From JABFWF01 sp035539135 (lineage in GTDB: Bacteria; Pseudomonadota; Gammaproteobacteria; Xanthomonadales; Xanthomonadaceae), in contig DATLJD010000014.1 of assembly GCA_035539135.1 (NCBI GenBank), positions 648,439 to 712,438 of the forward strand: 64,000 nt of DNA, read 5' to 3'. Positions 50,599 through 58,605 of the stretch are shown here, piece by piece. Each line of letters opens with the position of its first letter. The stretch's first letter is position 1. Under the pieces are notes generated by a model that was given only the letters and a program-made list of their open reading frames with translations, was not told the DNA's origin and searched no databases. A program made the translations under genes and the position numbers.

Positions 50599-53172
50599 TC
50601 AGCCCAGCTCCACCAGCTTCTGCTGCGTCGCCTTGCCCCAGCCTTCCGCCACCCACGGGTCCTCGCGCTTGCCGGCAAGCCGGCGCAGGGCGCGCTCGAG
50701 CGGGTAGTCGTGGCCGGACTTCACCCGGCCGAGTTCGCTCCACGCCAGCGGCACGGCGACGCCCGCGTGCGGGCGCGCGCGCAGCGACCAGCTGGCGACG
50801 CTGGTGGCGCCGCGGCCGTTGCGCAGCCAGTCGATGAAGATCACGCCCTTGCGCTTGGCCTTGCTCGCGGTGGCGACGTACTTGTCCGGCGCCTGCGCGG
50901 CCATCGCGTCGGCGAAGGCTTCGCAGAACGCCTTCGCCTGGGTCCAGTCCTGCTCCGGCCTGACCGGCAGCACGACGTGCAGGCCCTTGCCGCCGGACAG
51001 GCGCAGGAAACCCTGCAGGCCGATCTCGGCGAGGCGCGCGCGGATGTCGCGCGCGGCGGCCTTGATCGCCGCCCAGTCCACGCCCTCGCCCGGGTCGAGG
51101 TCGAACACCAGGCGGTCGGGCCGCTCGACGTCCTCGATGCGCGAACCCCACGGGTGGAACTCGAGCACGTTCATCTGCACCAGGTCGAGCAGGCCCTCGA
51201 CGCTGTCCACGTACACGTAGTCCTCGCTGCCGCCGTCCTTCTCGCGGATCGGCACCGAGCGCACGTGCTCGCCGAGGGTGCGCGCGTGGTGCTTCTGGAA
51301 GAAGCACTGGCCCTTGACGCCGTCCGGGCAGCGCACCAGCGACAGCGGGCGGTTCTCGATCTCCGGGAGCAGCGCGGGCGCGACCGCGCGGTAGTACTCG
51401 ACCACCTGCCGCTTGGTGATCTTCAGCTCCGGATAGATCAGCTTGTCCGGGCTGGTGATGCGCAGCGCGGGCGCGGGAGTCGCGTCGCCGATGTCGTCCA
51501 CGGTCTTGTCCTCGCGCAGACCCTTGAAGCTCGGGTGGCGCAGCAGGCCTTCCTTGCCGAGGCCGCGGTATTCGACTTCGGCGACGAGCTCGGGTTCGAT
51601 CCAGGTGACGTCGCGCGGCTTCTCCGGCAGGTGCGCGGGCAGCACCAGGGTCGGCGCCTTGCGCTCCAGGGGCTTCATCCGCGCGCGCAGCGAACGCAGG
51701 GTGGCGTCGTCGTAGCCGGTGCCCACGCGCCCGGCGTACTTCAGCGCGCCGTGCTCGCGGGTCGCCATCAGCAGCGCGCCGAAGCCGGTGCGCGAGCGCT
51801 TGGGCGCGGTGTAGCCGACCACGATGAACTCGTCCGACAACGCGTGCTTGACCTTCAGCCAGCTGGTGCCGCGGCCGGGCACGTAGCGCGCCTTGACCTG
51901 CTTGCTGATGATGCCTTCCATGCCCTGCTTCGCGCTGGCGGCGAACACGTCGGGGCCGTGGCCGACGATGTGCTGGCTGTAGGCGACCACCGGGTCCACG
52001 CCGGCGATCACGTCCTCCAGCAGCGTCTTGCGGTCGAGCAGCGCGCAGCCGGTGAGGTCGTGGCCGGCGAGCGAGGTGAGGTCGAAGACCATGTAGCGCA
52101 GGGCCGCGTTCGCGCTGCCCTCGATGGTCCGCTGCAGCAGGCTGAAGTCGTCGCGGCCGGACGGATCCAGCGCGACCAGTTCGCCGTCGAAGCTGGCGTC
52201 GTCCAGCCTGAGCGCCTCGAACGCGGCGACGATGTCGGGGTAGTCCTCGGTCCAGTTCAGGCCGTTGCGCGAGCGCAGGCGGACCGCGCCGCCTTCGATG
52301 TCCACCAGCAGGCGATAGCCGTCCCACTTGAGCTCGTGCAGCCAGTCGTCACCGGTGGGCGCGGCGTCCTTGAGGGTGGCGAGCTGCGCGCCGAGCGGCT
52401 TCCAGCGCGCCTTGGGCTTCGCGCCCGGCAGCGCGGCCGCGCGCGCGGCCCAGTCGACGCGGCGGCGGCGCTTCGCCCGGGCCGTCGTGGTGGCCTTTTT
52501 CGCGACGGACTTCTTCGCGGCCGCTTTCTTCGTGGCGGTTTTCTTCGCCGCCGTCTGTTTCGCCGGCGCCGTGGCCGCCAATGCCTTGCGCGCGGACTTC
52601 GCCGCCGCCCCGCCTTTCTTCGCCATGGCCCGCTCGGTGGAGGCGCGCTCGTCGGGGCCCATCAGGGCGTCGGCGTCGGCGTCGCGCGCATAGGGATCGT
52701 CGCGCTTGATCAGCAGCCACTGCGGCTTGCCGCCGCGCTGCTGCTGGGTGCGCACCAGCTTCCAGGCGCCGTGCAGCTTCTCGCCGTGCAGGGAAAAGTC
52801 GAGCTTGCCGGCCGCCATGCCTTCCAGCGGATCGCCGGCGCTGCTCCATACGCCGTGGTCGAAGATGTCGACGTGGCCGGCCCCGTAGTTGCCCTCGGGG
52901 ATGTCGCCCTCGAAGCTGGCGTAGCTGAGCGGGTGGTCCTCGACCTCGACCGCCAGCCGCTTCTCGCCCACCCGCAGCGACGGCCCGCGCGGCACCGCCC
53001 AGCTCTTGAGGGTGCCGTCCATCTCCAGGCGGAAGTCGTAATGGCGGGCGCGCGCGTGGTGCAGCTGGATGACGTAGATCGGGCGACGGCCGTGGCGCGC
53101 GCCGGGCGTGTGGCCGGACGGTTCCGGGGTGGCGTCGAAGCGGCGCTTGCGGACGTACTCGCGCAGGCTCAC
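50599..53172 (-). CDS. ligD: ATP-dependent DNA ligase D (LigD)
   Basis: An 857-residue three-domain protein. The 3'-phosphoesterase covers residues about 25-155 (VIQLHHARARHYDFRLEMDG, GNYGAGHVDIFD). The ligase follows (about 260-545), with the AMP-accepting Lys282 in LHELKWDGYRLL and EGIISK and WLKVK motifs. The primase-polymerase lies at about 575-840 (RLVFDLDPGEGVDWAAIK, LSGGKGLHVVLPV, FIDWLRNGRGATSVASWSLR). This domain order (phosphoesterase, ligase, polymerase) matches Pseudomonas LigD. Between the first two is a Lys/Ala-rich linker (residues about 180-240, AAKKTATKKAAAKKS) like a histone H1 tail. LigD repairs double-strand breaks by end joining with Ku, encoded directly upstream. Confidence 0.97.
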   Translation of the reverse strand: MSLREYVRKRRFDATPEPSGHTPGARHGRRPIYVIQLHHARARHYDFRLEMDGTLKSWAVPRGPSLRVGEKRLAVEVEDHPLSYASFEGDIPEGNYGAGHVDIFDHGVWSSAGDPLEGMAAGKLDFSLHGEKLHGAWKLVRTQQQRGGKPQWLLIKRDDPYARDADADALMGPDERASTERAMAKKGGAAAKSARKALAATAPAKQTAAKKTATKKAAAKKSVAKKATTTARAKRRRRVDWAARAAALPGAKPKARWKPLGAQLATLKDAAPTGDDWLHELKWDGYRLLVDIEGGAVRLRSRNGLNWTEDYPDIVAAFEALRLDDASFDGELVALDPSGRDDFSLLQRTIEGSANAALRYMVFDLTSLAGHDLTGCALLDRKTLLEDVIAGVDPVVAYSQHIVGHGPDVFAASAKQGMEGIISKQVKARYVPGRGTSWLKVKHALSDEFIVVGYTAPKRSRTGFGALLMATREHGALKYAGRVGTGYDDATLRSLRARMKPLERKAPTLVLPAHLPEKPRDVTWIEPELVAEVEYRGLGKEGLLRHPSFKGLREDKTVDDIGDATPAPALRITSPDKLIYPELKITKRQVVEYYRAVAPALLPEIENRPLSLVRCPDGVKGQCFFQKHHARTLGEHVRSVPIREKDGGSEDYVYVDSVEGLLDLVQMNVLEFHPWGSRIEDVERPDRLVFDLDPGEGVDWAAIKAAARDIRARLAEIGLQGFLRLSGGKGLHVVLPVRPEQDWTQAKAFCEAFADAMAAQAPDKYVATASKAKRKGVIFIDWLRNGRGATSVASWSLRARPHAGVAVPLAWSELGRVKSGHDYPLERALRRLAGKREDPWVAEGWGKATQQKLVELG

Positions 53173-53187
53173 CGTCGCGCCCCGCCG

Positions 53188-54147
53188 TCAGGCGCTCTTG
53201 CGCCGGGTGGTCTTGCCGGTCTTCTTCGCCGCCTTGCGGGTGGTCGCGCGCTTGGCGGTCTTCTTCGCCGCCGGCCGCGCGGGCTTCTCCTCTTCTTCCT
53301 CGTCCTCGTCCGCGCGCGCACGCCCGGCCTTCTTGGCGGGCGTGCGGCTCTTGTTGGCGATGCTCTGCTGCAGCAGGGTCATGAAGTCGACCACGTTGGT
53401 CGCGGCGCCGGCCTCGGCCTCGGGCGCCTCCGCCTTGCGGTGCACGACGCCGTCGGCCTCCATCCGTTCCTTGATCACCTTCTGCAGGCGCGCGCGGAAC
53501 TCGTCCTTGTACTGGTCGGGCTGCCACTCGCTGGCCATGGTCTCGATCAGCTGCTCGGAGAACGCGAGCTCCTTCGGCGTGATCCGGTAGTCGCCCTTGG
53601 CGCCCTCGGGGATGTTGTACTCGTGCACGTCCACCAGTTCGCCCGGGTAGCGCATCATCATCAGCAGCAGCGCGTCGCCCTCGGGGATCACCGCGCACAG
53701 GCTCTCGCGGGTGCGGATGACGACGCGCGCGATGCCGATCTTGCCGGTCTTCTGCAAGGCCTCGCGCAGCAGCACGTAGCCCTTCTCCGCCTTCTTCTGC
53801 GGCACCAGCACGTAGGGCTTCTCGAAGTACTGCGGGCCGATCGCGTCGGCGTCCACGAAGCCTTCGACGTCGATCGCGTCGTGGCTCTCGGGCGCGGCCG
53901 ACTTGATGTCCTCGGGATCGAGCACGACGAAGCTGCCCTTCTCGTACTCGTACGCCTTGACGATCTCCTTCCACGGCACTTCCTCGCCGGTCTCGGCGTT
54001 GACGCGCTCGTACTTGACCGGCGCGTTGTTGCGGCTGTCGAGCATGCGGAAGGAAATGTCGGCGCTCGGCTTCTCGCCGGACATCAGCGACACGGGGATG
54101 TTGAGCAGGCCGAAGGACAGCGTGCCGGACCAGACGGGGCGTGGCAT
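53188..54147 (-). CDS. ku: Ku protein for non-homologous end joining
   Basis: A 319-residue homodimeric Ku: MPRPVWSGTLSFGLLNIPVS, VKYERVNAETGEEVPWKEIV, KAYEYEKGSFVVLDPEDI, YFEKPYVLVPQKKAEKGYVL and REALQKTGKIGIARVVIRTRE. The core ends near residue 255. After it comes an acidic patch and a C-terminal tail of about 45 Lys/Ala/Thr-rich residues (AAKKTAKRATTRKAAKKTGK) that resembles a histone H1 tail and should bind DNA. Ku rings the broken ends and recruits LigD, encoded 15 bp downstream in the same direction. Confidence 0.97.
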   Translation of the reverse strand: MPRPVWSGTLSFGLLNIPVSLMSGEKPSADISFRMLDSRNNAPVKYERVNAETGEEVPWKEIVKAYEYEKGSFVVLDPEDIKSAAPESHDAIDVEGFVDADAIGPQYFEKPYVLVPQKKAEKGYVLLREALQKTGKIGIARVVIRTRESLCAVIPEGDALLLMMMRYPGELVDVHEYNIPEGAKGDYRITPKELAFSEQLIETMASEWQPDQYKDEFRARLQKVIKERMEADGVVHRKAEAPEAEAGAATNVVDFMTLLQQSIANKSRTPAKKAGRARADEDEEEEEKPARPAAKKTAKRATTRKAAKKTGKTTRRKSA

Positions 54148-54250
54148 GGCGGGATCTCCACGGCGCGCGGCGCCTCCGCGCGCGACGGGTTCAGTATCCC
54201 GGGCGGGCGTGAGAAGGCTGTCGAAAGCGGCGCCGGCTCCGATCCGGCGT

Positions 54251-54394
54251 GGAGCGGAGCTTGCTCCGCTGCGGGGCCTAGGGCGCGAATAGCGGAAGAA
54301 CCTCCGCGCTACGGGGCGCTTGGGCTGGGGTAGCGGAGCAAGCTCCGCTCTACGGGGGCGCGGGGCTGGGTTGGCGGAGCAAGCTCCGCTCTGC
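54251..54394. repeat. REP-type hairpin cluster (GGAGCAAGCTCC family C)
   Basis: Three near-perfect palindromes, each about 20 bp: GGAGCGGAGCTTGCTCCGCT (54251-54270), AGCGGAGCAAGCTCCGCT (54332-54349) and GGCGGAGCAAGCTCCGCT (54373-54390), with a decayed fourth near 54290-54315. They fill the gap between ku and the hypothetical gene and are unlike families A and B. Confidence 0.85.
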
Positions 54395-54425
54395 GGAGGG
54401 GCCGGGGCCGTTGCGTTGCCGCGGG

Positions 54426-54740
54426 TCAGGCCGCGCGGTCGAACACCGGGAAGTCGTCGCAGGAGCGGGTCGCGCACTCGAGGGTCGCGGCCTGCCAGGC
54501 GGCGTGGGCGTCGTGGCGGACGTCGGTCCAGTCCAGCGGCGAGTTGCCGCGCATCATCAGCCACTCGCCGGCCAGGTGGCGCTCGACCGCGTTCCAGGGC
54601 TGGTCCGGGTAGTGCTGGGTCGCCTCCTCGCCGAGGATGCGGGCGCGGGTGCGGGTCTCGTCGAGCAGCTGGACGGCGGACGGCTGGTGGAGGTGGATGA
54701 GCATGGAGCGCTGGCCTGCGGGGTCGTGCGGAAGCGGCAT
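54426..54740 (-). CDS. Hypothetical protein
   Basis: A 104-residue soluble protein: LLDETRTRARILGEEATQHY, PWNAVERHLAGEWLMMRGNS and LDWTDVRHDAHAAWQAATLE. No family is recognised. ATG 54740 gives the longest frame; ATG 54704 (MLIHLHQ) is possible, and neither has a strong ribosome binding site. It lies in the same direction as, and 57 bp after, the CFA-synthase-like gene. Confidence 0.55.
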   Translation of the reverse strand: MPLPHDPAGQRSMLIHLHQPSAVQLLDETRTRARILGEEATQHYPDQPWNAVERHLAGEWLMMRGNSPLDWTDVRHDAHAAWQAATLECATRSCDDFPVFDRAA

Positions 54741-54797
54741 TACCGCAACCGCGGCGTTGCGCCCACGTGAATTCCTCGGCCGTCGCGACCGCGCCGT

Positions 54798-55955
54798 TCA
54801 GCGCGGCGCGACGTAGCCGCCGGGGACCCCGCGCGGCGACAGCACCAGTTGCCACAGCTGGATGCGGCGGGCGCGGAAGCTGGCCATCGACGCGGCGAGG
54901 TAGAAGCGCCACATCCGCCGGAAGCGCTGGTCGTAACGCGCCGGCAGGTCGTCCCAGGCGGCTTCGATGTTCGCGCGCCAGGCCTGCAGGGTGCGGTCGT
55001 AGTCGGTGCCGAAGTTGTGCCAGTCCTCGATCACGAAGCGGCCTTCCACCGACTGCGCGATCTGCGCCGCGGACGGCAGCATCGAGTTGGGGAAGATGTA
55101 GCGCGCGATCCATGGATCGGTCTGGCGCACCGACACGTTGGAGCCGATGCAGTGCAGCAGGAACAGGCCGCCGTCGTCGCCGGCGAGGCGGCGGCGGGCG
55201 ACGTCGAAGTAGGCGTCGTAGTTGCGCACGCCGACGTGCTCGAACATGCCGATCGACAGGATGCGGTCGAAGCGTTCGCCCAGTTCGCGGTAGTCCTGCA
55301 GGCGGATCTCGATCGGCAGGCCGGCGCACAGCCGGCGCGCGTAATCGGCCTGCTCGCGCGAGATGGTGACGCCGACGCCTTCCACGCCGTAGCGCTCGGC
55401 GGCGAACTTCAGCGCCTCGCCCCAGCCGCAGCCGATGTCGAGCACGCGCATGCCGGGCCGCAGGCCGAGCTTGCGGCAGGTGAGGTCGAGCTTGGCTTCC
55501 TGCGCGGCGTCGAGGTCGGTGGCCTGGCGCCAGTAACCGCAGCTGTAGACGAGGCGCTTGCCGAGCATGCGCGCGAACAGATCGTTGCCGATGTCGTAGT
55601 GGCGCTCGCCCACCGCGCGGGCGCGGCGCGCGGTCTGCAGGTTGAGCAGGCGCGCGCGCAGGCCGTCGAACCAGCTCGCCAGGCCGTGCACGCGCGCGTC
55701 GAGGCCGCCAGCGAGCAGCCGGTACAGCAGGCCGTCCAGCGACACGACGTCCCACCAGCCGTCCATGTACGACTCGCCGAGGCCGAGCGATCCCTGCGCC
55801 AGCACCCGGCGGTAGAAGCGCGGATCGTGGATCTCCGGATCCCACGGCTGGCCGCGGCCGGGCACCACGTCGACCCCGCCCAGCAGCGCCAGCACCCTGC
55901 GCCGCAGCGGGTGCGGTCCGGCCTTCTCCATCATCTCGGGATGCGCGACGGACAT
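54798..55955 (-). CDS. cfa: Cyclopropane-fatty-acyl-phospholipid synthase-like methyltransferase
   Basis: A 385-residue enzyme. The N-terminal part has FYRRVLAQGSLGLGESYMDG and the phospholipid-binding start of bacterial Cfa; the SAM site is VLDIGCGWGEALKFAAERYG followed by VGVTISREQADYARRL, and the catalytic region has SIGMFEHVG. Cfa transfers a methylene from SAM to unsaturated acyl chains of membrane lipids, usually in stationary phase or acid. Typical length for the family. It is followed by a DUF3298-type gene 12 bp upstream in the same direction. Confidence 0.92.
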   Translation of the reverse strand: MSVAHPEMMEKAGPHPLRRRVLALLGGVDVVPGRGQPWDPEIHDPRFYRRVLAQGSLGLGESYMDGWWDVVSLDGLLYRLLAGGLDARVHGLASWFDGLRARLLNLQTARRARAVGERHYDIGNDLFARMLGKRLVYSCGYWRQATDLDAAQEAKLDLTCRKLGLRPGMRVLDIGCGWGEALKFAAERYGVEGVGVTISREQADYARRLCAGLPIEIRLQDYRELGERFDRILSIGMFEHVGVRNYDAYFDVARRRLAGDDGGLFLLHCIGSNVSVRQTDPWIARYIFPNSMLPSAAQIAQSVEGRFVIEDWHNFGTDYDRTLQAWRANIEAAWDDLPARYDQRFRRMWRFYLAASMASFRARRIQLWQLVLSPRGVPGGYVAPR

Positions 55956-55967
55956 GCCCGCCTCCTC

Positions 55968-56777
55968 TCAGCCTCCCGCGAACAACCTGCGGTATTCCGG
56001 CGCGACGTGCGGCAGCAGCACGTCGGCGGGCACCTCGACCGTCTGCTTGCCGTCCGCGTACGGCCCCACCTGGTAGGGCGGGAACACGAACTGCAGCCCG
56101 ACGACCTTGCGCCCGCGCCCGAGCACCGGCAGGAACTGGCTGAAGTTGCGCGGATCCGGGCCGGTGCCCTCGTCGATCATGCGTCCTCCGTCGCGCAGCA
56201 CGCTGGCGCGCTGGTCGTCCGGCAGGTGGTCGGCGGCCACCCGCTGCGCGAGCGCCGTGTGCAGGCGGTCGCGCACGTAGGCCGACAGGGTACGCCAGGC
56301 GCCGTCGCCGGGGATCAGCCGCTCGATCGTCAGCCGCTCGCCGCGCTTCGGCAGCCAGACGAAGGTCGCGACCAGCGGGTTGCCGTGCGCACCGCCGGTG
56401 TAGACGCTGCCGTCGGCGGCGATCGCGATCAGGTCCGGCGACACCGCGACCTGGGTGAAGCTGAGGGTGAGGTCGTACGGGACCGCGGGTTTCTTGCCGT
56501 CGAGGCCGGCGAGCGCCTGCATCAGCTCGGCGCGCGCGGCGTCGGCGTAGCGGCGCAGTTCCGCGGCGAGGTCGGGATACTGGCGGGCGATCGGCGGATA
56601 GCTGATGCCGATGACGTAGCGCGGGTCCTGTTCGACGACGTCGTCCAGCGGTCCCGCGGCGGGTGCCTGCGCGGCGGGCGCCGGCGGCGGGGTCTCTTGC
56701 GCGGGTCCGGATTCGCGGCGGCAGGCGGCGAGCGAAAGCAGCAGGCAGGCGATGAGGCAGGCCGGACGGCGCGGCAT
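55968..56777 (-). CDS. DUF3298-type lipoprotein
   Basis: A 269-residue lipoprotein: signal ACLLLSLAAC with lipobox L-A-A-C (Cys19), a Pro/Ala-rich tether, then a PdaC/DUF4163-like part (YVIGISYPPIARQYPDLAAE) and a DUF3298 part near VVGLQFVFPPYQVGPYADG. The GGAHGNPLVATFVW segment is typical of that family. DUF3298 domains occur beside peptidoglycan deacetylases and in lipoproteins of unknown role. It lies upstream of the cfa-like gene. Confidence 0.85.
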   Translation of the reverse strand: MPRRPACLIACLLLSLAACRRESGPAQETPPPAPAAQAPAAGPLDDVVEQDPRYVIGISYPPIARQYPDLAAELRRYADAARAELMQALAGLDGKKPAVPYDLTLSFTQVAVSPDLIAIAADGSVYTGGAHGNPLVATFVWLPKRGERLTIERLIPGDGAWRTLSAYVRDRLHTALAQRVAADHLPDDQRASVLRDGGRMIDEGTGPDPRNFSQFLPVLGRGRKVVGLQFVFPPYQVGPYADGKQTVEVPADVLLPHVAPEYRRLFAGG

Positions 56778-56852
56778 GGGTTCCTTCCCCGGTGGGTTCG
56801 CCGCAGGCTAGCGGGGCCGGCGTGATGCCTGAATGCACGCCCGCCCCAAAAG

Positions 56853-56878
56853 AAAAACCCGGCCGGAGCCGGGTTTTT
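56853..56878. terminator. Strong bidirectional terminator between csp and the lipoprotein
   Basis: AAAAACCCGGC (56853-56863) pairs with GCCGGGTTTTT (56868-56878), loop CGGA. A run of T on one strand and of A on the other lets it serve either direction. It follows the cold-shock gene stop on the minus strand by 36 bp. Confidence 0.9.
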
Positions 56879-56913
56879 CGGTTCGCTTCCGCCCGGGGGC
56901 GGAGGCGAGCGGC

Positions 56914-57123
56914 TTACATCGCCTGCACTTCGTCGGCCTGCAGGCCCTTCTGGCCCTGCACGACCTTGAAGGAGACCTTCTGGCCTTCCTGCAGCGACTT
57001 GAAGCCGGTGCCCTGGATGGAACGGAAGTGCACGAACAGGTCCGGGCCGGACTCCGGGGTGATGAAGCCGAAGCCCTTGGCGTCGTTGAACCACTTGACG
57101 GTACCGGTCTGACGATCCGACAT
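56914..57123 (-). CDS. Cold-shock protein
   Basis: A 69-residue cold-shock domain: TGTVKWFNDAKGFGFITPES (RNP1), DLFVHFRSIQGTGFKSLQEG (RNP2 region) and the end VQGQKGLQADEV. It binds single-stranded RNA/DNA as an RNA chaperone. The start has AGGAG 7 nt upstream of ATG 57123. The region upstream to 57250 is a plausible long 5' leader for cold regulation. Confidence 0.97.
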   Translation of the reverse strand: MSDRQTGTVKWFNDAKGFGFITPESGPDLFVHFRSIQGTGFKSLQEGQKVSFKVVQGQKGLQADEVQAM

Positions 57124-57332
57124 CTTGTTACTCCTAAAACGAGGTTTGGTTGGACACGGCGGCACGGTGTGCGGCCGGACTGTCGACAGGGGTAACGCGT
57201 TTCGATGTAGCGGATCGTTTGGATCTACCGCATCGGGCCACGATGTCACCGTGATCCCGTTTGAACAGTGCGCGCACCTTACCCTACTTTCGGCCGCGAG
57301 TGTGAATGGGCGCTTTGCCCGCGTTTCGACTC

Positions 57333-57566
57333 CCTCCCCCGCTTGCGGGGAGGGCCGGGGTGGGGGTGGGTCAGCCGCGAACAGCGGCACCCTCACCCTC
57401 GCGCTGCGCGCTCGACCTCTCCCGCAAGCGGGAGAGGTGAAACCCCCTGCCGCGGCGACTCCCGCTGCGCCTGCTGTTCCCCCTCTCCCGCTCGCGGGAG
57501 AGGGCCGGGGTGAGGGGCGCTGTGCCCCGTCCCCGCTTGCGGGGGAGGGCCGGGGTGGGGGTGAGT
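57333..57566. repeat. Cluster of family A hairpin repeats
   Basis: Within the 448-bp gap between csp and rluF (57124-57571) lie at least four units built of CTCCC-GCTTGCGGG-AGGGCCGGGGTG: near 57333-57375, 57412-57440, 57480-57516 and 57528-57566. Neighbouring units alternate in orientation. The same element is found in icmF (42375-42512). The left part of the gap holds the csp leader; no gene is supported. Confidence 0.85.
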
Positions 57567-57571
57567 CGCCC

Positions 57572-58288
57572 CTACCAGTCCTCATGCCGCGGCAGCAGCC
57601 CGCGCAGCTCCGCGTCGGTCAGGTTGCGCCACTGGCCGGGCTTGAGGTGGCCGAGCTTCACGTTGCCGATCCGCACCCGCACCAGCTGCTTGACCCGGTA
57701 CCCGAAGTGCGCGGCCATCAGCCGGATCTGCCGGTTCAACCCCTGGGTCAGCACGATCCGGAAGCCGAAGCGGCCGAGCTTGCCGGTGCGGCAGGGCAGG
57801 GTCGGCTGGCCGTGCACCGGCACGCCGCCGCGGGCCATGCCGCGCAGGAACTCGTCGGTGACCGGATGGTTCACGGCGACCAGGTATTCCTTCTCCAGCT
57901 TGTTCTCCGCGCGCAGCACCTGGTTGACGATGTCGCCGTTGCTGGTGAGCAGGATCAGCCCCTCGGAATCCTTGTCGAGGCGGCCGATCGGGAAGATCCG
58001 CTGCTCGTGGCCGACGCAGTCGACGATGTTGCCCTTCACCGCCGACTCGGTGGTCGAGGTGATCCCGACCGGCTTGTTCAGCGCGATGTAGACGTGGCGG
58101 CGCTTGCCCTTGGCCGCGGTGCGTGCGCGCAGCGGCTCGCCGTCGATCCGGACCTCGTCGTCCTCGCCCACCTCGGCGCCGATCCGCGCGCGCAGGCCGT
58201 TGACGGCGACCCGCCCTTCCGCGATCAGGCGGTCGGCCTCGCGGCGCGAGCAGGCGCCGGTGTCGCTGATGTGCTTGTTCAGGCGCAT
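57572..58288 (-). CDS. rluF: 23S rRNA pseudouridine synthase RluF
   Basis: A 238-residue enzyme. An S4 RNA-binding domain (MRLNKHISDTGACSRREADR) is followed by the RsuA/RluB/RluF catalytic core: ALNKPVGITST, then FPIGRLDKDSEGLILLTSNG with the catalytic Asp, and EKEYLVAV and TQGLNRQIRLMAAHFGYRVK. The QGLNRQIR and HFGYRV version fits RluF (U2604) rather than RluB/RluE. It is downstream of the GNAT gene with 28 bp between them. Confidence 0.92.
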   Translation of the reverse strand: MRLNKHISDTGACSRREADRLIAEGRVAVNGLRARIGAEVGEDDEVRIDGEPLRARTAAKGKRRHVYIALNKPVGITSTTESAVKGNIVDCVGHEQRIFPIGRLDKDSEGLILLTSNGDIVNQVLRAENKLEKEYLVAVNHPVTDEFLRGMARGGVPVHGQPTLPCRTGKLGRFGFRIVLTQGLNRQIRLMAAHFGYRVKQLVRVRIGNVKLGHLKPGQWRNLTDAELRGLLPRHEDW

Positions 58289-58316
58289 GGGGCGCGCATT
58301 CTACGCGCCGCGCGGG

Positions 58317-58604
58317 TCAGGCCTGCAGGTCGGCGTACTCGGGATGGCGGCGCAGCCAGGCTTCGGCGTAGGAGCAGGCCGGGCGCACGCGCAGGCCCTC
58401 GGCGCGGGCGTACTCCACCGCCGCCTTCACCAGGGCGCTGGCGATGCCGCGTCCGCCGATCGCCTGCGGCACGCCGGTGTGGGTGATGACCAGGAGGTCG
58501 TCGCGGCGGCGGTAGTCGAGTTCCGCCTCGTGGCCGTCCACGCGGGTAGCGAAGCGCTCGCGCGCGGGCTGGTGTTCGACGGCGGGACGCGGGTGTTCGC
58601 TCAT
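58317..58604 (-). CDS. YidJ/YjdJ-like GNAT acetyltransferase
   Basis: A 95-residue short GNAT: FATRVDGHEAELDYRRRDD, VITHTGVPQAIGGRGIASAL (acetyl-CoA P-loop Q/R-x-x-G-x-G/A) and VKAAVEYARAEGLRVRPACSYAEAWLRRHPEY. This small Gcn5-related group is widespread and its substrate is unknown. One base separates it from the upstream histone-like gene, so they are probably co-transcribed. Confidence 0.9.
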   Translation of the reverse strand: MSEHPRPAVEHQPARERFATRVDGHEAELDYRRRDDLLVITHTGVPQAIGGRGIASALVKAAVEYARAEGLRVRPACSYAEAWLRRHPEYADLQA

Positions 58605-58605
58605 G

